64,000 nt of DNA from assembly GCF_030411995.1 (NCBI RefSeq), contig NZ_JASNRC010000009.1, forward strand, positions 225,535 through 289,534. Direction: 5' to 3'. Below the pieces are notes generated by a model. That model made no database searches, was not told the DNA's origin, and saw only the letters and a program-made list of their open reading frames with translations. How positions within the stretch are numbered: position 1 is the first letter of the stretch; every line of letters begins with the position of its first letter. This document shows positions 1 through 8,402 of this stretch, one piece after another. The stretch is from Massilia sp. YIM B02769. GTDB lineage: Bacteria; Pseudomonadota; Gammaproteobacteria; Burkholderiales; Burkholderiaceae_D. A program made the translations under genes and the position numbers.

Positions 1-426
1 GGGCGCCAGGATCACGTCCAGGTTGTCGGGCTCGGCGACAAAGAAGCTGACGTCGCTCTCGCGCCCGACCTGCTGGTCCATGTAGGTGCGCCAGCCGCCT
101 TCGCGCCAGGCCTTGGCCGACATCGCGAATTGCTGCTTGAAGGCCTTGGCAAAGGCGGCGTTCGAAGGAAAGCCGCAGTCCTGGGCGATGTGCAGCACCG
201 GCACGTCGGGCTCGTGGCGCAGCAGGTGGGCGGCGCGGCGCAGGCGGCGCTTGCGCTGGTATTCCACCGCCGAAAAGCCGGTCAGCTCGCGGAAGATGCG
301 GTCGAAGTGGAAGGAGGAATAGCTGGCCGATGCCGCCAGGTTCTTCAGCGCCAGCGGATCGCCTACCGAGTCGAGCATCAGGTCCATCACCTCGTACAGG
401 CGCGAGACGCGCGAAGTCGGCTTCAT
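1..426 (-). CDS. AraC family transcriptional regulator, C-terminus cut by window edge
   Basis: The reverse strand from the ATG at 424-426 reads into an AraC/XylS DNA-binding domain: two helix-turn-helix units fill roughly residues 10-110, including FHFDRIFRELTGFSAVEY and HIAQDCGFPSNAAFAKAFK. After it the frame continues with a stretch resembling the start of a GyrI-like effector-binding domain (residues about 120 onward), so this is probably the SoxS/Rob-like layout with the HTH first and the ligand domain second. The protein runs off the left edge, so its length, ligand domain and downstream neighbours cannot be judged. The HTH assignment is firm; the effector domain is an inference from about 20 residues. 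Confidence 0.85.
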   Translation of the reverse strand, partial: MKPTSRVSRLYEVMDLMLDSVGDPLALKNLAASASYSSFHFDRIFRELTGFSAVEYQRKRRLRRAAHLLRHEPDVPVLHIAQDCGFPSNAAFAKAFKQQFAMSAKAWREGGWRTYMDQQVGRESDVSFFVAEPDNLDVILAP

Positions 427-769
427 CGCGCAGCCCCGCATCGGCCCGCAAGGCGGGCTGTCGGCGCCGCGGCGCAATCTGGCAGGTGGCGGGGAGAAGG
501 GCGCATCAAGGCGGCAGCGGTGATGAAATATTACCCATTATGGCTTAGAAAACGTGCAATAGCGAAATATACAGCCGTGGCGCCGGGCCGGTCTTGGCGC
601 GAATGCGACACGGACACCGGCAGCGCCGCCGCCATTTTGCATAACGCCCGTACGTACAGCCGCTATGCAGAATCGGCATGCATGCGACAGGCGGGCGCCG
701 GCACTTGGCAATGCCCGGCTTTATGGATTAGCATCCTCCGATCCCAACTATTCCAATCACGGAGAAAAC
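427..769. other. Intergenic region between AraC gene and M13 peptidase gene
   Basis: This 343-bp divergent intergenic stretch holds the promoters of both neighbours but no gene I can support. It becomes AT-richer around 520-570, where promoter elements would be expected. I see no clear repeat or operator. Confidence 0.5.
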
Positions 770-2836
770 ATGAAGCGTACCCTGTGCAGCACCCTGATCG
801 CGGGGCTGTTCGCCGTCGCCGCCCACGCCGGTGCGCATGACGAGGCCAACACCAGCGCGCCGTCGACCGCTGCCGCAGCCGCCGTCTCGGGCGTCGACAA
901 GGCCGCGATGGACACCGGCGTGCGCGCACAGGACGACTTCTTCCGCCATACCCAGGGCAAGTGGCTGCAGGACGTCGAGATTCCATCCGACCGTTCGAGC
1001 TGGAGCGCCTTCAGCGTGGCCCAGGAAAACGTCGAGAACCAGATCCGCGCCATCATCGAGCAGGCCGCCGCCGACACCAAGGCCGCCAAGGGTTCGAACG
1101 CGCAGAAGATGGGCGACTACTACAACAGCTACCTCGACGAGGCGCGCCGCAACGCGCTCGGCCTTACACCACTGAAGGCCGAACTGGCGCGCATCGCCGC
1201 CCTGAAGGACAAGCGCGGCATCGCGGCGCTGTCGGCCCACATGGAACGCATCGGCGGCGAGGCGCCGCTCGGCATGTACGTCGGCCAGGACAGCAAGGAT
1301 TCGACCCGCTACGTGGTGAGCGTCGGCCAGTCGGGCCTGGGCCTGCCGAACCGCGACTACTACCTGGCCGACGAAGCGCGCATGAAGGACTTCCGCGCCA
1401 AGTACCAGGTCCACATCGAGAAGATGCTGTCCCTGGCAGGCCACAAGGATGCGGCTCTCGAGGCCGCGAAGATCGTGGCCCTGGAAACCGAAATCGCCAA
1501 GGTGCAGTGGAGCGCCGTCGAGAACCGCGACCCGGTCAAGCGCTACAACAAGATGAGCTTCGCCCAGCTGAAGGACCTGATGCCGGGCTTCGACTGGACC
1601 ACCTGGATGAAGGACGTCGGCGTGGCCGGCAAGGTCGATTCGCTGATCGTCAGCCAGCCGAGCTACCTGGCCGGCCTGGACAAGATCATCGCCGCGACCC
1701 CGGTCGATACCTGGAAATCGTATTACGCTTTCCACCTGATCAGCGCCTACGCGCCTTATCTGTCGCAGCCTTTCGTCGACGAGAGCTTTGCCTTCCGCGG
1801 CACCGTGCTGTCGGGCACCAAGGAAAACCGTCCGCTGAACAAGCGTGCGATCGCCCTGGTCAACCGCGAGCTGAGCGAGGTAGTGGGCAAGGTCTACGTG
1901 GAGCGCCACTTCCCGGCCGAGCGCAAGGCGCAGGTCGAGGCGATGGTGAAGAACTTCATCCTCGCCTTCAAGGAAGGCATCGAGACGCTCGACTGGATGA
2001 GCCCTGAAACCAAGAAGCAGGCGCAGATCAAGCTCTCCAAGATGAACGCCAAGATCGGCTACCCGGAAAAGTGGCGCGATTATTCGTCGCTGAACATCGT
2101 GCGCGGCGACGTGGTCGGCAACGTGATGCGCTCGCGCGAGTTCGGCCACCAGTTCGGCATCGACAAGCTGGGCAAACCGGTCGACCGCCTGGCCTGGAGC
2201 ATGAGCCCGCAAACCGTGAACGCCTACTACAGCCCGAGCATGAACGAGGTCGTGTTCCCGGCGGCGCGCCTGCAGGCCCCGCTGTACGATGCGAACGCCG
2301 AACCGGCGGTGAACTACGGCGCGGTCGGCATCTCGATCGGCCACGAGATCAGCCACGCTTTTGATGACAAGGGTTCGCAGTTCGACGGCGACGGCAATTT
2401 GCGCAACTGGTGGACGAAAGAAGACGGCGAGAAGTTCGCCGCGCGCGGCAAGGTGCTGGTGGCGCAGTACACCGGCTACAGCCCGGTGCAGGGCTACCAC
2501 CTGAACGGCGAACTGACGCTGGGCGAGAACATCGCCGACAACGCCGGCGCCATCATGGCCAGCCGCGCTTATAAAATCTCGCTGGGCGGCAAGCCGGCCC
2601 CGGTGATCGACGGCTTCACCGCCGAGCAGCGCCTGTTCATGGGCCTGGCCCAGGCCCGCCGCGGCAAGGCGCGCGACGCGGCCCTGATCGCCCAGGTGAA
2701 ATCGGACCCGCACTCGCCGTCGGAATTCCGCGTGAATGGCAGCCTGCGCAACCACCCGGGCTTCTATGAAGCGTATGACGTGAAGCCGGGCGACAAGATG
2801 TACCTGGCGCCGGAAGAGCGGGTGATTTTCTGGTAA
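770..2836 (+). CDS. Secreted M13 family zinc metallopeptidase (neprilysin/PepO type)
   Basis: The 688-residue protein begins with a signal peptide (MKRTLCSTLIAGLFAVAAHA) and carries the M13 zinc site HEISH at residues 525-529 with the third ligand motif ENIAD at 586-590. The N-terminal half matches the M13 N domain and the C-terminus has the family pattern around NHPGFYEAYDV. Such enzymes are periplasmic or extracellular endopeptidases acting on short peptides. I chose the ATG at 770 over the upstream ORF opening at 665 because GGAG lies 5 bases before it and the signal peptide starts there. The last residues are VIFW rather than the usual C-x-x-W ending. The gene stands alone, followed by a strong terminator. 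Confidence 0.95.
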   Translation: MKRTLCSTLIAGLFAVAAHAGAHDEANTSAPSTAAAAAVSGVDKAAMDTGVRAQDDFFRHTQGKWLQDVEIPSDRSSWSAFSVAQENVENQIRAIIEQAAADTKAAKGSNAQKMGDYYNSYLDEARRNALGLTPLKAELARIAALKDKRGIAALSAHMERIGGEAPLGMYVGQDSKDSTRYVVSVGQSGLGLPNRDYYLADEARMKDFRAKYQVHIEKMLSLAGHKDAALEAAKIVALETEIAKVQWSAVENRDPVKRYNKMSFAQLKDLMPGFDWTTWMKDVGVAGKVDSLIVSQPSYLAGLDKIIAATPVDTWKSYYAFHLISAYAPYLSQPFVDESFAFRGTVLSGTKENRPLNKRAIALVNRELSEVVGKVYVERHFPAERKAQVEAMVKNFILAFKEGIETLDWMSPETKKQAQIKLSKMNAKIGYPEKWRDYSSLNIVRGDVVGNVMRSREFGHQFGIDKLGKPVDRLAWSMSPQTVNAYYSPSMNEVVFPAARLQAPLYDANAEPAVNYGAVGISIGHEISHAFDDKGSQFDGDGNLRNWWTKEDGEKFAARGKVLVAQYTGYSPVQGYHLNGELTLGENIADNAGAIMASRAYKISLGGKPAPVIDGFTAEQRLFMGLAQARRGKARDAALIAQVKSDPHSPSEFRVNGSLRNHPGFYEAYDVKPGDKMYLAPEERVIFW

Positions 2837-2860
2837 TTGCCGGTCGATTCGACTGATGCG

Positions 2861-2888
2861 AAAGGAGCGCTGCGGCGCTCCTTTTTTC
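2861..2888 (+). terminator. Intrinsic terminator after the M13 peptidase
   Basis: Ten-base arms AAAGGAGCGC and GCGCTCCTTT enclose a TGCG loop and run into a T-rich tract, 24 bases after the stop codon. Confidence 0.9.
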
Positions 2889-2920
2889 TTGGTGCCGCGG
2901 CAAGGCATGTTGGGTTGAAC

Positions 2921-3213
2921 GCGTGGACGGGGGACCCGTCCACCCTACGAATAGGCGTTGGCGTATTCCGATATGCGTTGGCGTATCCAGTACGGTGGGG
3001 TCTGTGAGGCCGGGGGCCTTACAGACAAAGTGCCCACGCGGTTACGTGTTCGTCCGGAGTCGGTAGCTGCGATGATTCGCCCGCACAGCTTGCGTTGGAT
3101 GGAAACGTTCGCGAAACGCTCTTGGATACGTCAACAATATACGTGTCTTGCGTCACCGTTCAATGTTAACGATGATCATCGTTTCGCGTGGGCACAGCGT
3201 GCCCACCGTACGG
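2921..3213. repeat. Intergenic cluster of REP-like palindromic repeats (copy 1)
   Basis: The gap between the M13 and CAP genes (2889-3230) holds no gene but is packed with structure. At 2921-2949 GTGGACGGG and CCCGTCCAC form a palindrome. GCGTTGGCGTAT is repeated at 2955-2966 and 2975-2986. At 2987-3050 lies a long repeat starting TACGGTGGGGTCTGTGAGGC. A perfect 16-bp palindrome occupies 3168-3183, and 3185-3213 carries the short repeat GTGGGCAC-N4-GTGCCCACCGTACG. The long and short units reappear in the opposite overall order at 8430-8642, so these are dispersed elements of one family, probably REP/BIME-like. Confidence 0.8.
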
Positions 3214-3230
3214 TTACGGCCAGTGGATCA

Positions 3231-4094
3231 TCAGGGCGTCCCAAACACCTGCGTCCAATACGGGAACCCCGGGACCCGAACGTGGCTCACGGCATACCCC
3301 GCCCCCATCTCGCTGAACTGCGGATTCATCAGGTTGGCGCAGTGCCCGGGGCTGTCGAGCCAGCCCTGCACGGCTTCGCGTGGCGAGGTCTGGCCCGCCG
3401 CGATGTTTTCACCGATATGCCGCCAGCGGTAGCCGGCGCGGGTGGCGCGTTGCGCCGCTTCGCTGCCGTCCGAGCCGCGGTGGCTGAACTGGCGGTGCGA
3501 TGCCATGTCGCTGCTGTGCGCCAGCGCCGCTTGCGCCAGCTCGGCGTTCCAGGCCAGCGGCCGCGCCGGGCCGAAGAGGCGGTCGCCGCAACGGCGCGCC
3601 TGGCTGCGTGCCGCATTCACCAGGTCGAGGATGATGCGGCCGGCTTCGTCCTGGTCCGGCAGCACCAGCGGCGGCGTCGGGCGCGCCAGCACGATGGTCC
3701 AGTCGTTGCCGCTCCTTGCCACGCCGATGTCGCTGAAACCGGCGTCGAGCAGGCTGCGGCAATACTGCTTGCGCAGCAGGGCGAGCACGGCCTCGCTGTC
3801 GGGCGCGCCGCCGACGAAGATCACCTGGGCCTTGTCGGTGTGGTAGCCGGCCTGCTCCAGCGCCCATTCCGGGAAACTGCCCAGCCCTACGCGCACCCGC
3901 GCCAGGGCCGCCTGCGGGATCAGGGCCGGCGCCGGGGCGGGACGCGCACCCGGGCAGCCCTCGGGCGCCGCGCGGTAGGCATTGATGCCGGCAACCACGC
4001 GCGCGTCGCTCTGGGCCTGGGCGGCGTGGAGCCAGGACAAGGCGCCGCCCAGCAGTACGGCATGCAGCAGACGGTGGAGGACAGGACGCTTCAA
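3231..4094 (-). CDS. Secreted CAP-domain (SCP/PR-1-like) protein
   Basis: The C-terminal half is a CAP domain: it contains SSDMASHRQFSHRGSDG, HIGENIAAG, WLDSPGHCANLMNPQFSEMGAGYA and a closing YWTQVFGTP, which supply the conserved His and Glu residues of the family. The N-terminal part between the signal peptide and the CAP domain has no similarity I recognise. The frame is open from an ATG at 4217, but that start would nearly abut the divergent gene at 4234 and would bury the hydrophobic segment. I favour the TTG at 4094, which gives a normal signal peptide ending in HAAQAQ. Neither start has a good ribosome binding site. CAP proteins are secreted; the bacterial substrate or partner is generally unknown. 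Confidence 0.87.
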   Translation of the reverse strand: MKRPVLHRLLHAVLLGGALSWLHAAQAQSDARVVAGINAYRAAPEGCPGARPAPAPALIPQAALARVRVGLGSFPEWALEQAGYHTDKAQVIFVGGAPDSEAVLALLRKQYCRSLLDAGFSDIGVARSGNDWTIVLARPTPPLVLPDQDEAGRIILDLVNAARSQARRCGDRLFGPARPLAWNAELAQAALAHSSDMASHRQFSHRGSDGSEAAQRATRAGYRWRHIGENIAAGQTSPREAVQGWLDSPGHCANLMNPQFSEMGAGYAVSHVRVPGFPYWTQVFGTP

Positions 4095-4233
4095 GGCAGG
4101 TGGGAGGGCTGTTTGGATGCCTTCAGCATACCGGTGCCCGGCCCAGCGCGTTGTCCGGCTGTTCCGTAACGTGCGGAAATTCTGTCCAGCTATGGTCAAA
4201 TGGCGCTCATCGACCATCTACGGAAAACGGATC

Positions 4234-4443
4234 ATGACCAACGCATTCAAGGCCGGCGACAAGGTGACATGGGAGTCGTCGCAGGGAACGGTGCACGGCA
4301 CGGTCAAGAAGAAGCTGACCGCGCACACCACCATCAAGGGCCACGAGGTGGCGGCCTCGAAAGAGAATCCGGAATACCTGGTGGTCAGCGACAAGACCGG
4401 GGCCGAGGCGGCGCACAAGCCGGACGCGCTCAAGAAAGCCTGA
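4234..4443 (+). CDS. DUF2945 (HVA1/Tudor-like) small protein
   Basis: This 69-residue protein reads as a complete DUF2945 domain: FKAGDKVTWESSQGTVHGTV, then HTTIKGHEVAASKENPEYLV and the diagnostic ending VVSDKTGAEAAHKPDALKKA. The family has a small beta-barrel fold like Tudor domains and is found widely in stress-related gene neighbourhoods, but its molecular role is not established. The gene is divergent from the CAP gene and convergent with the SnoaL-like gene. The ribosome binding site is weak. Confidence 0.93.
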   Translation: MTNAFKAGDKVTWESSQGTVHGTVKKKLTAHTTIKGHEVAASKENPEYLVVSDKTGAEAAHKPDALKKA

Positions 4444-4497
4444 GGGCCCGGCTTGCGGTTTGCGGCTAGCGGCGGCCTCTTCGACGATGCAAGCGCT

Positions 4498-4941
4498 TCA
4501 ATGACGCATCGGCGCCGCCATGGATGCCTGCGCCGGCAGGTCCGTGCGGAAGGCGCGCTCGGCGGGCGCGGTGTCGTTATAGGCCTCGAAGCGTGCGATC
4601 TTGCCGTCGCGCACCGTCAGCACGTGCACCCAGGGGCTGTCGAAGCTGCGGCCGGTCGGCTTGGCCAGCCAGGTGGCTTCCCCCACGACCACCACCTTGT
4701 CGCCCTCGGCGATGAATTCCCTGGTCGTGAAACTGAGCGCTTCGGCGCCGTTGGCCAGTTTGGTGAAGAAGTCGGCGATCTCGGCCTTGCCATGGTAGGT
4801 GCCGGCAAACGGAATGCAGTCCGAGTCGCGTTCGACCCAGTCGGCGTTCACGTCGCAGCGCTCCAGCAGGCTCGGAATGTCGCCTTTCAGAAATAGCTGG
4901 TAGCACTCCATGACCAGCTGTTTGTTGTCTTGTGCGTTCAT
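4498..4941 (-). CDS. SnoaL-like / nuclear transport factor 2-like protein
   Basis: The 147-residue protein has the cone-shaped SnoaL/NTF2 pattern: an N-terminal helix pair (VMECYQLFLKGDIPSLLERC), the strand motif DWVERDSDCIPFAGTYHGKAE and the paired strands WVHVLTVRDGKIARFEAYND. Family members are small-molecule isomerases or binding proteins, and the sequence does not say which. GGAGGA lies 7 bases before the ATG. It has no obvious functional link to its neighbours. Confidence 0.88.
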   Translation of the reverse strand: MNAQDNKQLVMECYQLFLKGDIPSLLERCDVNADWVERDSDCIPFAGTYHGKAEIADFFTKLANGAEALSFTTREFIAEGDKVVVVGEATWLAKPTGRSFDSPWVHVLTVRDGKIARFEAYNDTAPAERAFRTDLPAQASMAAPMRH

Positions 4942-5052
4942 GACAGCGTCCTCCGAATTCGGCTGTCCACTGACAATCGCGGTCGGTCATGCCCGGATAG
5001 TCGATGCCTTCAGCCTAGTTCGCGGAAGCAGGATGTCAAGCTGGGCAGGCGC

Positions 5053-5082
5053 CAAAGAAAATGGGCGGCCAGCGCCGCCCAT
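5053..5082 (-). terminator. Intrinsic terminator after PEP-CTERM gene
   Basis: On the reverse strand ATGGGCGGC and GCCGCCCAT pair around a short CTG loop and are followed by TTTTCTTT, about 20 bases beyond the stop of the PEP-CTERM gene. Confidence 0.8.
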
Positions 5083-5102
5083 CGTGTACAGCGGATGCCG
5101 GA

Positions 5103-5678
5103 TCAACCGCGCTGGCGGCGGCGCGCCATGCCCATGCCCAGCAAGGCCAATGGCAGCAGGGCCAGCGTGGCCGGCTCGGGCACGTCGCTGGCAGCCTCGC
5201 CCAGCACTACCTGGCCGCCGCCACTGACGGTATCGAAACGGCCGGTGTAGGTGCCGAATCGGTTATTGTCGTACGAGGTCACGACCAGGAAATAAGGGAT
5301 GTCGGCTTGCAGCGACCGGCTGATCAGCGAGAGGAGGCCGGCACCCGAATCGTCGTCGACGCTCAGCAGATTCGTCAGTGGGGAGGAGGCATCGAAGGCG
5401 TTCGCATACAGTCCCAGGAAGGTGTCGCCGCCACCGAAGCTGGCGGAGAGCGTCTCCATGGAGTAGACGCCGTCGGCGGTCACGTGGAAATTGAAAACGT
5501 CGTAGGACGTTGCCGTACCCACGCCGCTCAGGCTGAACGTCGTGAAAGGACGGTTGAAGACAGGATCGGATTCGGTCAGGGCGCCGGAGAAGTCGACCGG
5601 CGCAGCCAGCACGGCTTGCGACACGAAGGCCAGGCTGGCGGCGGCGAGTTTCAGCGTACGGGAAAATGGAAAACGCAT
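5103..5678 (-). CDS. PEP-CTERM sorting domain protein
   Basis: The 191-residue product has an N-terminal signal peptide (MRFPFSRTLKLAAASLAF, cleavage after VLA), a beta-rich middle resembling bacterial pre-peptidase C-type or DVUA-like extracellular domains (GRFDTVSGG), and a classical C-terminal exosortase signal: VPEP at about residue 165, a hydrophobic helix, then RRRQRG. Such proteins are exported and processed by exosortase, usually in exopolysaccharide-producing bacteria. The ATG at 5678 was chosen because AAAGGG precedes it; an in-frame ATG at 5687 lies inside that ribosome binding site. A sigma-54 site sits 40 bases upstream. No exosortase gene is in the window. Confidence 0.92.
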   Translation of the reverse strand: MRFPFSRTLKLAAASLAFVSQAVLAAPVDFSGALTESDPVFNRPFTTFSLSGVGTATSYDVFNFHVTADGVYSMETLSASFGGGDTFLGLYANAFDASSPLTNLLSVDDDSGAGLLSLISRSLQADIPYFLVVTSYDNNRFGTYTGRFDTVSGGGQVVLGEAASDVPEPATLALLPLALLGMGMARRRQRG

Positions 5679-5717
5679 GATGGACATCCCTTTATCTAGT
5701 TGTGGTGTTATCTTATA

Positions 5718-5733
5718 AGCAATGCCTGTGCCA
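5718..5733 (-). promoter_or_regulatory. Sigma-54 (-24/-12) promoter of the PEP-CTERM gene
   Basis: Reverse strand TGGCAC-AGGCA-TTGCT matches the RpoN consensus TGGCAC-N5-TTGCW in every defined base and points at the PEP-CTERM start 40 bases away. PEP-CTERM genes of betaproteobacteria are commonly under the sigma-54 activator PrsR, which fits. Confidence 0.75.
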
Positions 5734-5836
5734 CCAAAAATTACCATTTAAAAACAATTGCTTGCCGTATTGACGAATGCGTATCGATGATTTTTGTAAA
5801 GAAAACCGACGCCGGTCCGCAGGCAAGGAGCTTCTT

Positions 5837-5853
5837 CTTAAGATTCGCTTCAT
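5837..5853. promoter_or_regulatory. PmrA/QseB-like direct-repeat box upstream of response regulator
   Basis: CTTAAG-ATTCG-CTTCAT has the half-site/N5/half-site architecture of PmrA/QseB boxes (YTTAAK-N5-YTTAAK) with one mismatch, and ends 24 bases before the regulator start. A second similar box precedes the YgiW gene, suggesting autoregulation. Confidence 0.55.
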
Positions 5854-5877
5854 CCATCCGGCCTAGCCTCGACACCC

Positions 5878-6543
5878 ATGCGCATCCTGCTAGTCGAAGA
5901 CGACATCTCCCTCGGCGACACCATCCAGTCCTGGCTGCGCCTGGACGGCCATGCCGTCGATTGGGTCGAGCGCGGCGACTCCGCCGACACCGCCCTGAAG
6001 ACCCACCATTACGACTGCGTGCTGCTCGACCGCGGCCTGCCCGGCCTCTCCGGCGACGCGCTGCTGGCCCGCCTGCGCGCGGCCGGCAACGCCGTGCCCG
6101 TAATCCTGATTACCGCCTTCAATGCCCTGGCCGACCGTGTCGAAGGCCTGGACCTGGGCGCCGACGACTACCTGGTCAAACCCTTCGAACTGGAAGAGAT
6201 GTCGGCGCGCATCCGGGCCGCCGCCCGGCGCGGCGCCAGCCAGGCCAGCAACGCCTTGACCCATGGCGCCATCGCGCTCGACCCCGACAGCAAGGGAGCC
6301 ACCCTGGCCGGCCAGCCGGTGGCCCTCACTGCGCGCGAGTACCACGTGCTGCACGCGCTCCTGCTGCGCAAGAACGGCATCGTCACCCGCGCCCAGATCG
6401 AGGAAAGCCTGTACGGCTGGGGCGAGGAAGTCGAGAGCAATGCCATCGAGGTCTACATCCACAACCTGCGCAAGAAGCTGGGGAGCGACAGCATCGTCAC
6501 CGTGCGCGGGCTCGGCTACCGGCTGAAGCACGATGACAACTGA
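5878..6543 (+). CDS. qseB: OmpR-family response regulator, QseB/PmrA type
   Basis: The 221-residue protein has an N-terminal receiver domain (acidic pocket E7-D8-D9, phosphoacceptor D51 in LLDRGLPG, conserved Lys in DDYLVKPF) and a C-terminal winged helix with the OmpR signature ESNAIEVYIHNLRKKLG and VRGLGYRL. It is the DNA-binding partner of the kinase that follows, with which it overlaps by 11 bases. The RGLPG variant after the phosphoacceptor is typical of the QseB/PmrA/TctD group. The third gene downstream is a YgiW-type protein, the arrangement known from ygiW-qseBC. The start has no clear ribosome binding site. The qseB name is by family and context, not proof of the same ligand. Confidence 0.93.
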   Translation: MRILLVEDDISLGDTIQSWLRLDGHAVDWVERGDSADTALKTHHYDCVLLDRGLPGLSGDALLARLRAAGNAVPVILITAFNALADRVEGLDLGADDYLVKPFELEEMSARIRAAARRGASQASNALTHGAIALDPDSKGATLAGQPVALTAREYHVLHALLLRKNGIVTRAQIEESLYGWGEEVESNAIEVYIHNLRKKLGSDSIVTVRGLGYRLKHDDN

Positions 6544-7888
6544 CGCCCCGGCAACGAAGCCGCCTTCGCTGCGGCGCCGCCTGGTGCTGGCCATCGTCTC
6601 GGCCAGCGTGGCGCTGTGGCTGGCCAGCCTGGGCATCGTCACCGTGATCGCCTGGCACGAAACGAATGAGGTCTTCGACGACGCGCTGGAGGAAGCCGGC
6701 TACATGATCCTGTCGGCCACCACCGACTGGCACGCACGCGGCCTGCCGGCGCGCCCGCCGACACGCGAGGTGCGCAAAGTGGACATGCAGTATCAGATCG
6801 TGCAGCAGGGCCGGGTCATCCAGCGCACCGAAGGCGCACCGCGGCAAGCCTTTGTGGCGGGCTTCGACGACGACGAGGGTTTTGCCGACCCGAAGGTCGA
6901 TGGCCGCCGCTGGCGCGTGTTCGTGGTGCGCGACGAAGCGGGGCGCTTCGAGGTGCAGGTGGGCCAGCGCCACGACAAGCGTTTCGACATCCTGGAAGAG
7001 CTGGCCGAATCGCTGTGGCTGCCGGTGGCCGGCATCCTGCTGCTGCTGGCGCTGGTGTGCTGGCTGCTGATCGGCCGCGTGCTGAAGCCCCTGCGACGCA
7101 CCGCGAACGAGATCGCCGCCAAGAGTCCAAGCGACCTGGCCCAGGTGGCGCTGGAAGGCCAGCCGCGCGAGCTGCTGCCCATCGTAGGTGCGCTGAACGG
7201 CGTGCTGGCGCGGCTGGATGCGGCGCTTCAGGCCGAGCGCCGCTTCACTGCCGACGCCGCGCACGAACTGCGCACGCCGCTGGCCGGACTGCACATGCAC
7301 GTGCAACTGCTCGGGCGCCAGCACCCGGAAATGGCGGCGCCTTTCGGCAAGCTGCGTCAGGACATCGCCCGGCTGACGGCGCTGGTCGACAGTTTATTGA
7401 CGCTGGCGCGGCTCGATCCGCTGGCGCGCGAGCAGCTGCTGCGCCAGCAGGTGCTGCTGGCGCCCTTGCTGGAAGGCGTGCTGGCCCTGCACGCGCCGGA
7501 AGCCGCGCGGCGCGGCATCACGCTGGCCTTGCGCTGCGAACTCGAGACCGTGCAGGCCGATCCGCGCATGCTGGAGATCATGCTGCGCAATTTGGTCGAG
7601 AACGCGCTGCGCTACTGTCCGGATGGCAGCCGGGTCGAGGTATCGGTTATCCGGCATGAAGGGCGCGAGCGCATCGCCGTGCGCGACAACGGCCCCGGCG
7701 TGGACGACGCCAGCCGCGCGCGCCTGGGCGAGCGTTTCTTCCGGGTGCTGGGGCAGGGGCAGGGCGGCAGCGGACTCGGGTTGTCGATCGTGCGCAGGAT
7801 CGCCGAGCTGCATGGCATCGCGCTCGGCTTCGGCGTGGGGCTGGACGGACGCGGCTTGGGTGTGACGCTCGACCTGCCGGCAGCTTGA
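6533..7888 (+). CDS. qseC: Sensor histidine kinase, QseC/PmrB type
   Basis: This 451-residue membrane kinase has a first transmembrane helix near residues 17-40, a periplasmic sensor of about 120 residues, a second helix near 160-185 ending in a short HAMP-like linker, the HisKA dimerisation box ERRFTADAAHELRTPLAGL with phosphorylated H244, and an HATPase domain (NLVENALRYCP, DNGPGVDD, GGSGLGLSIV). It phosphorylates the preceding response regulator. The sensor domain belongs to the 2CSK_N type in appearance; its signal is not readable from sequence. Overlap of the two genes implies translational coupling. Confidence 0.94.
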   Translation: MTTDAPATKPPSLRRRLVLAIVSASVALWLASLGIVTVIAWHETNEVFDDALEEAGYMILSATTDWHARGLPARPPTREVRKVDMQYQIVQQGRVIQRTEGAPRQAFVAGFDDDEGFADPKVDGRRWRVFVVRDEAGRFEVQVGQRHDKRFDILEELAESLWLPVAGILLLLALVCWLLIGRVLKPLRRTANEIAAKSPSDLAQVALEGQPRELLPIVGALNGVLARLDAALQAERRFTADAAHELRTPLAGLHMHVQLLGRQHPEMAAPFGKLRQDIARLTALVDSLLTLARLDPLAREQLLRQQVLLAPLLEGVLALHAPEAARRGITLALRCELETVQADPRMLEIMLRNLVENALRYCPDGSRVEVSVIRHEGRERIAVRDNGPGVDDASRARLGERFFRVLGQGQGGSGLGLSIVRRIAELHGIALGFGVGLDGRGLGVTLDLPAA

Positions 7889-7897
7889 GATCGGCGC

Positions 7898-7914
7898 CTT
7901 AAGGTCCGATTAAT
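7898..7914. promoter_or_regulatory. PmrA/QseB-like direct-repeat box upstream of YgiW gene
   Basis: CTTAAG-GTCCG-ATTAAT repeats the half-site/N5/half-site plan and shares its first half-site exactly with the box at 5837-5853. It lies 72 bases before the YgiW start in the 97-bp gap after the kinase gene. Confidence 0.55.
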
Positions 7915-7985
7915 GTCCGCATCGTGTAATGCGTCTGTGCCTGCCGCGAACGGCAGCGTGAACATCAACCAACGGAGGACCGACC

Positions 7986-8390
7986 ATGAAACGCCTGATT
8001 CAACTTTCCTGCATCACCGCCCTGATCGCCGGCTCGGCCGTCGCCATCGCCCAGCCGGGCAACTACACCGGCCCGTCGAGCAAGCCGGCCGCATCGGGCT
8101 ACACCGGGCCGTCCAGCGCGCCGATGATGACGGCGAAGCAGCTGCTCGACAACGGCAAGGACGACCAGTACGTGCGCCTGCAGGGCAAGCTCACCAGCCA
8201 CAAGGGCGGCGAGGATTACGAGTTCACCGACGCCAGCGGCAAGATCACGGTGGAGATCGATGCCAAGTATTTTCCGCAGGGCGTGAATGTCGACCAGAAC
8301 ACGGTGGTGGAACTGACCGGGGAGTTCGACAAGGAGACGTTTGGCGAATCGACGCTGGATGTGAAGCAGGTGAAGGTGGTGGGGAAGTGA
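7986..8390 (+). CDS. YgiW/YdeI family (BOF domain) periplasmic stress protein
   Basis: The 134-residue protein starts with a signal peptide (MKRLIQLSCITALIAGSAVA) and then has two copies of YTGPSS separated by a short linker, followed by the OB-fold BOF domain: MTAKQLLDNGKDDQYVRLQG, YEFTDASGKITVEIDAKYF, and VELTGEFDKE. YgiW-type proteins are periplasmic and linked to peroxide, cationic-peptide or metal stress tolerance. GGAGG precedes the ATG by 7 bases. Position next to the QseBC-type pair and the shared operator-like box imply that it is a target of that system. Confidence 0.93.
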   Translation: MKRLIQLSCITALIAGSAVAIAQPGNYTGPSSKPAASGYTGPSSAPMMTAKQLLDNGKDDQYVRLQGKLTSHKGGEDYEFTDASGKITVEIDAKYFPQGVNVDQNTVVELTGEFDKETFGESTLDVKQVKVVGK

Positions 8391-8402
8391 AGTGAGCGCA
8401 GC

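Noticed and set aside
728..2908. A 726-codon open frame on the reverse strand opposite the M13 peptidase
   Set aside because: It is the antisense shadow of a strongly supported gene in GC-rich DNA; its translation is rich in His, Arg, Val and Ala without any motif.
2921..3213. Palindromic repeats considered as a CRISPR array
   Set aside because: Units differ in length and orientation, there is no regular spacer size, and no cas gene is present.
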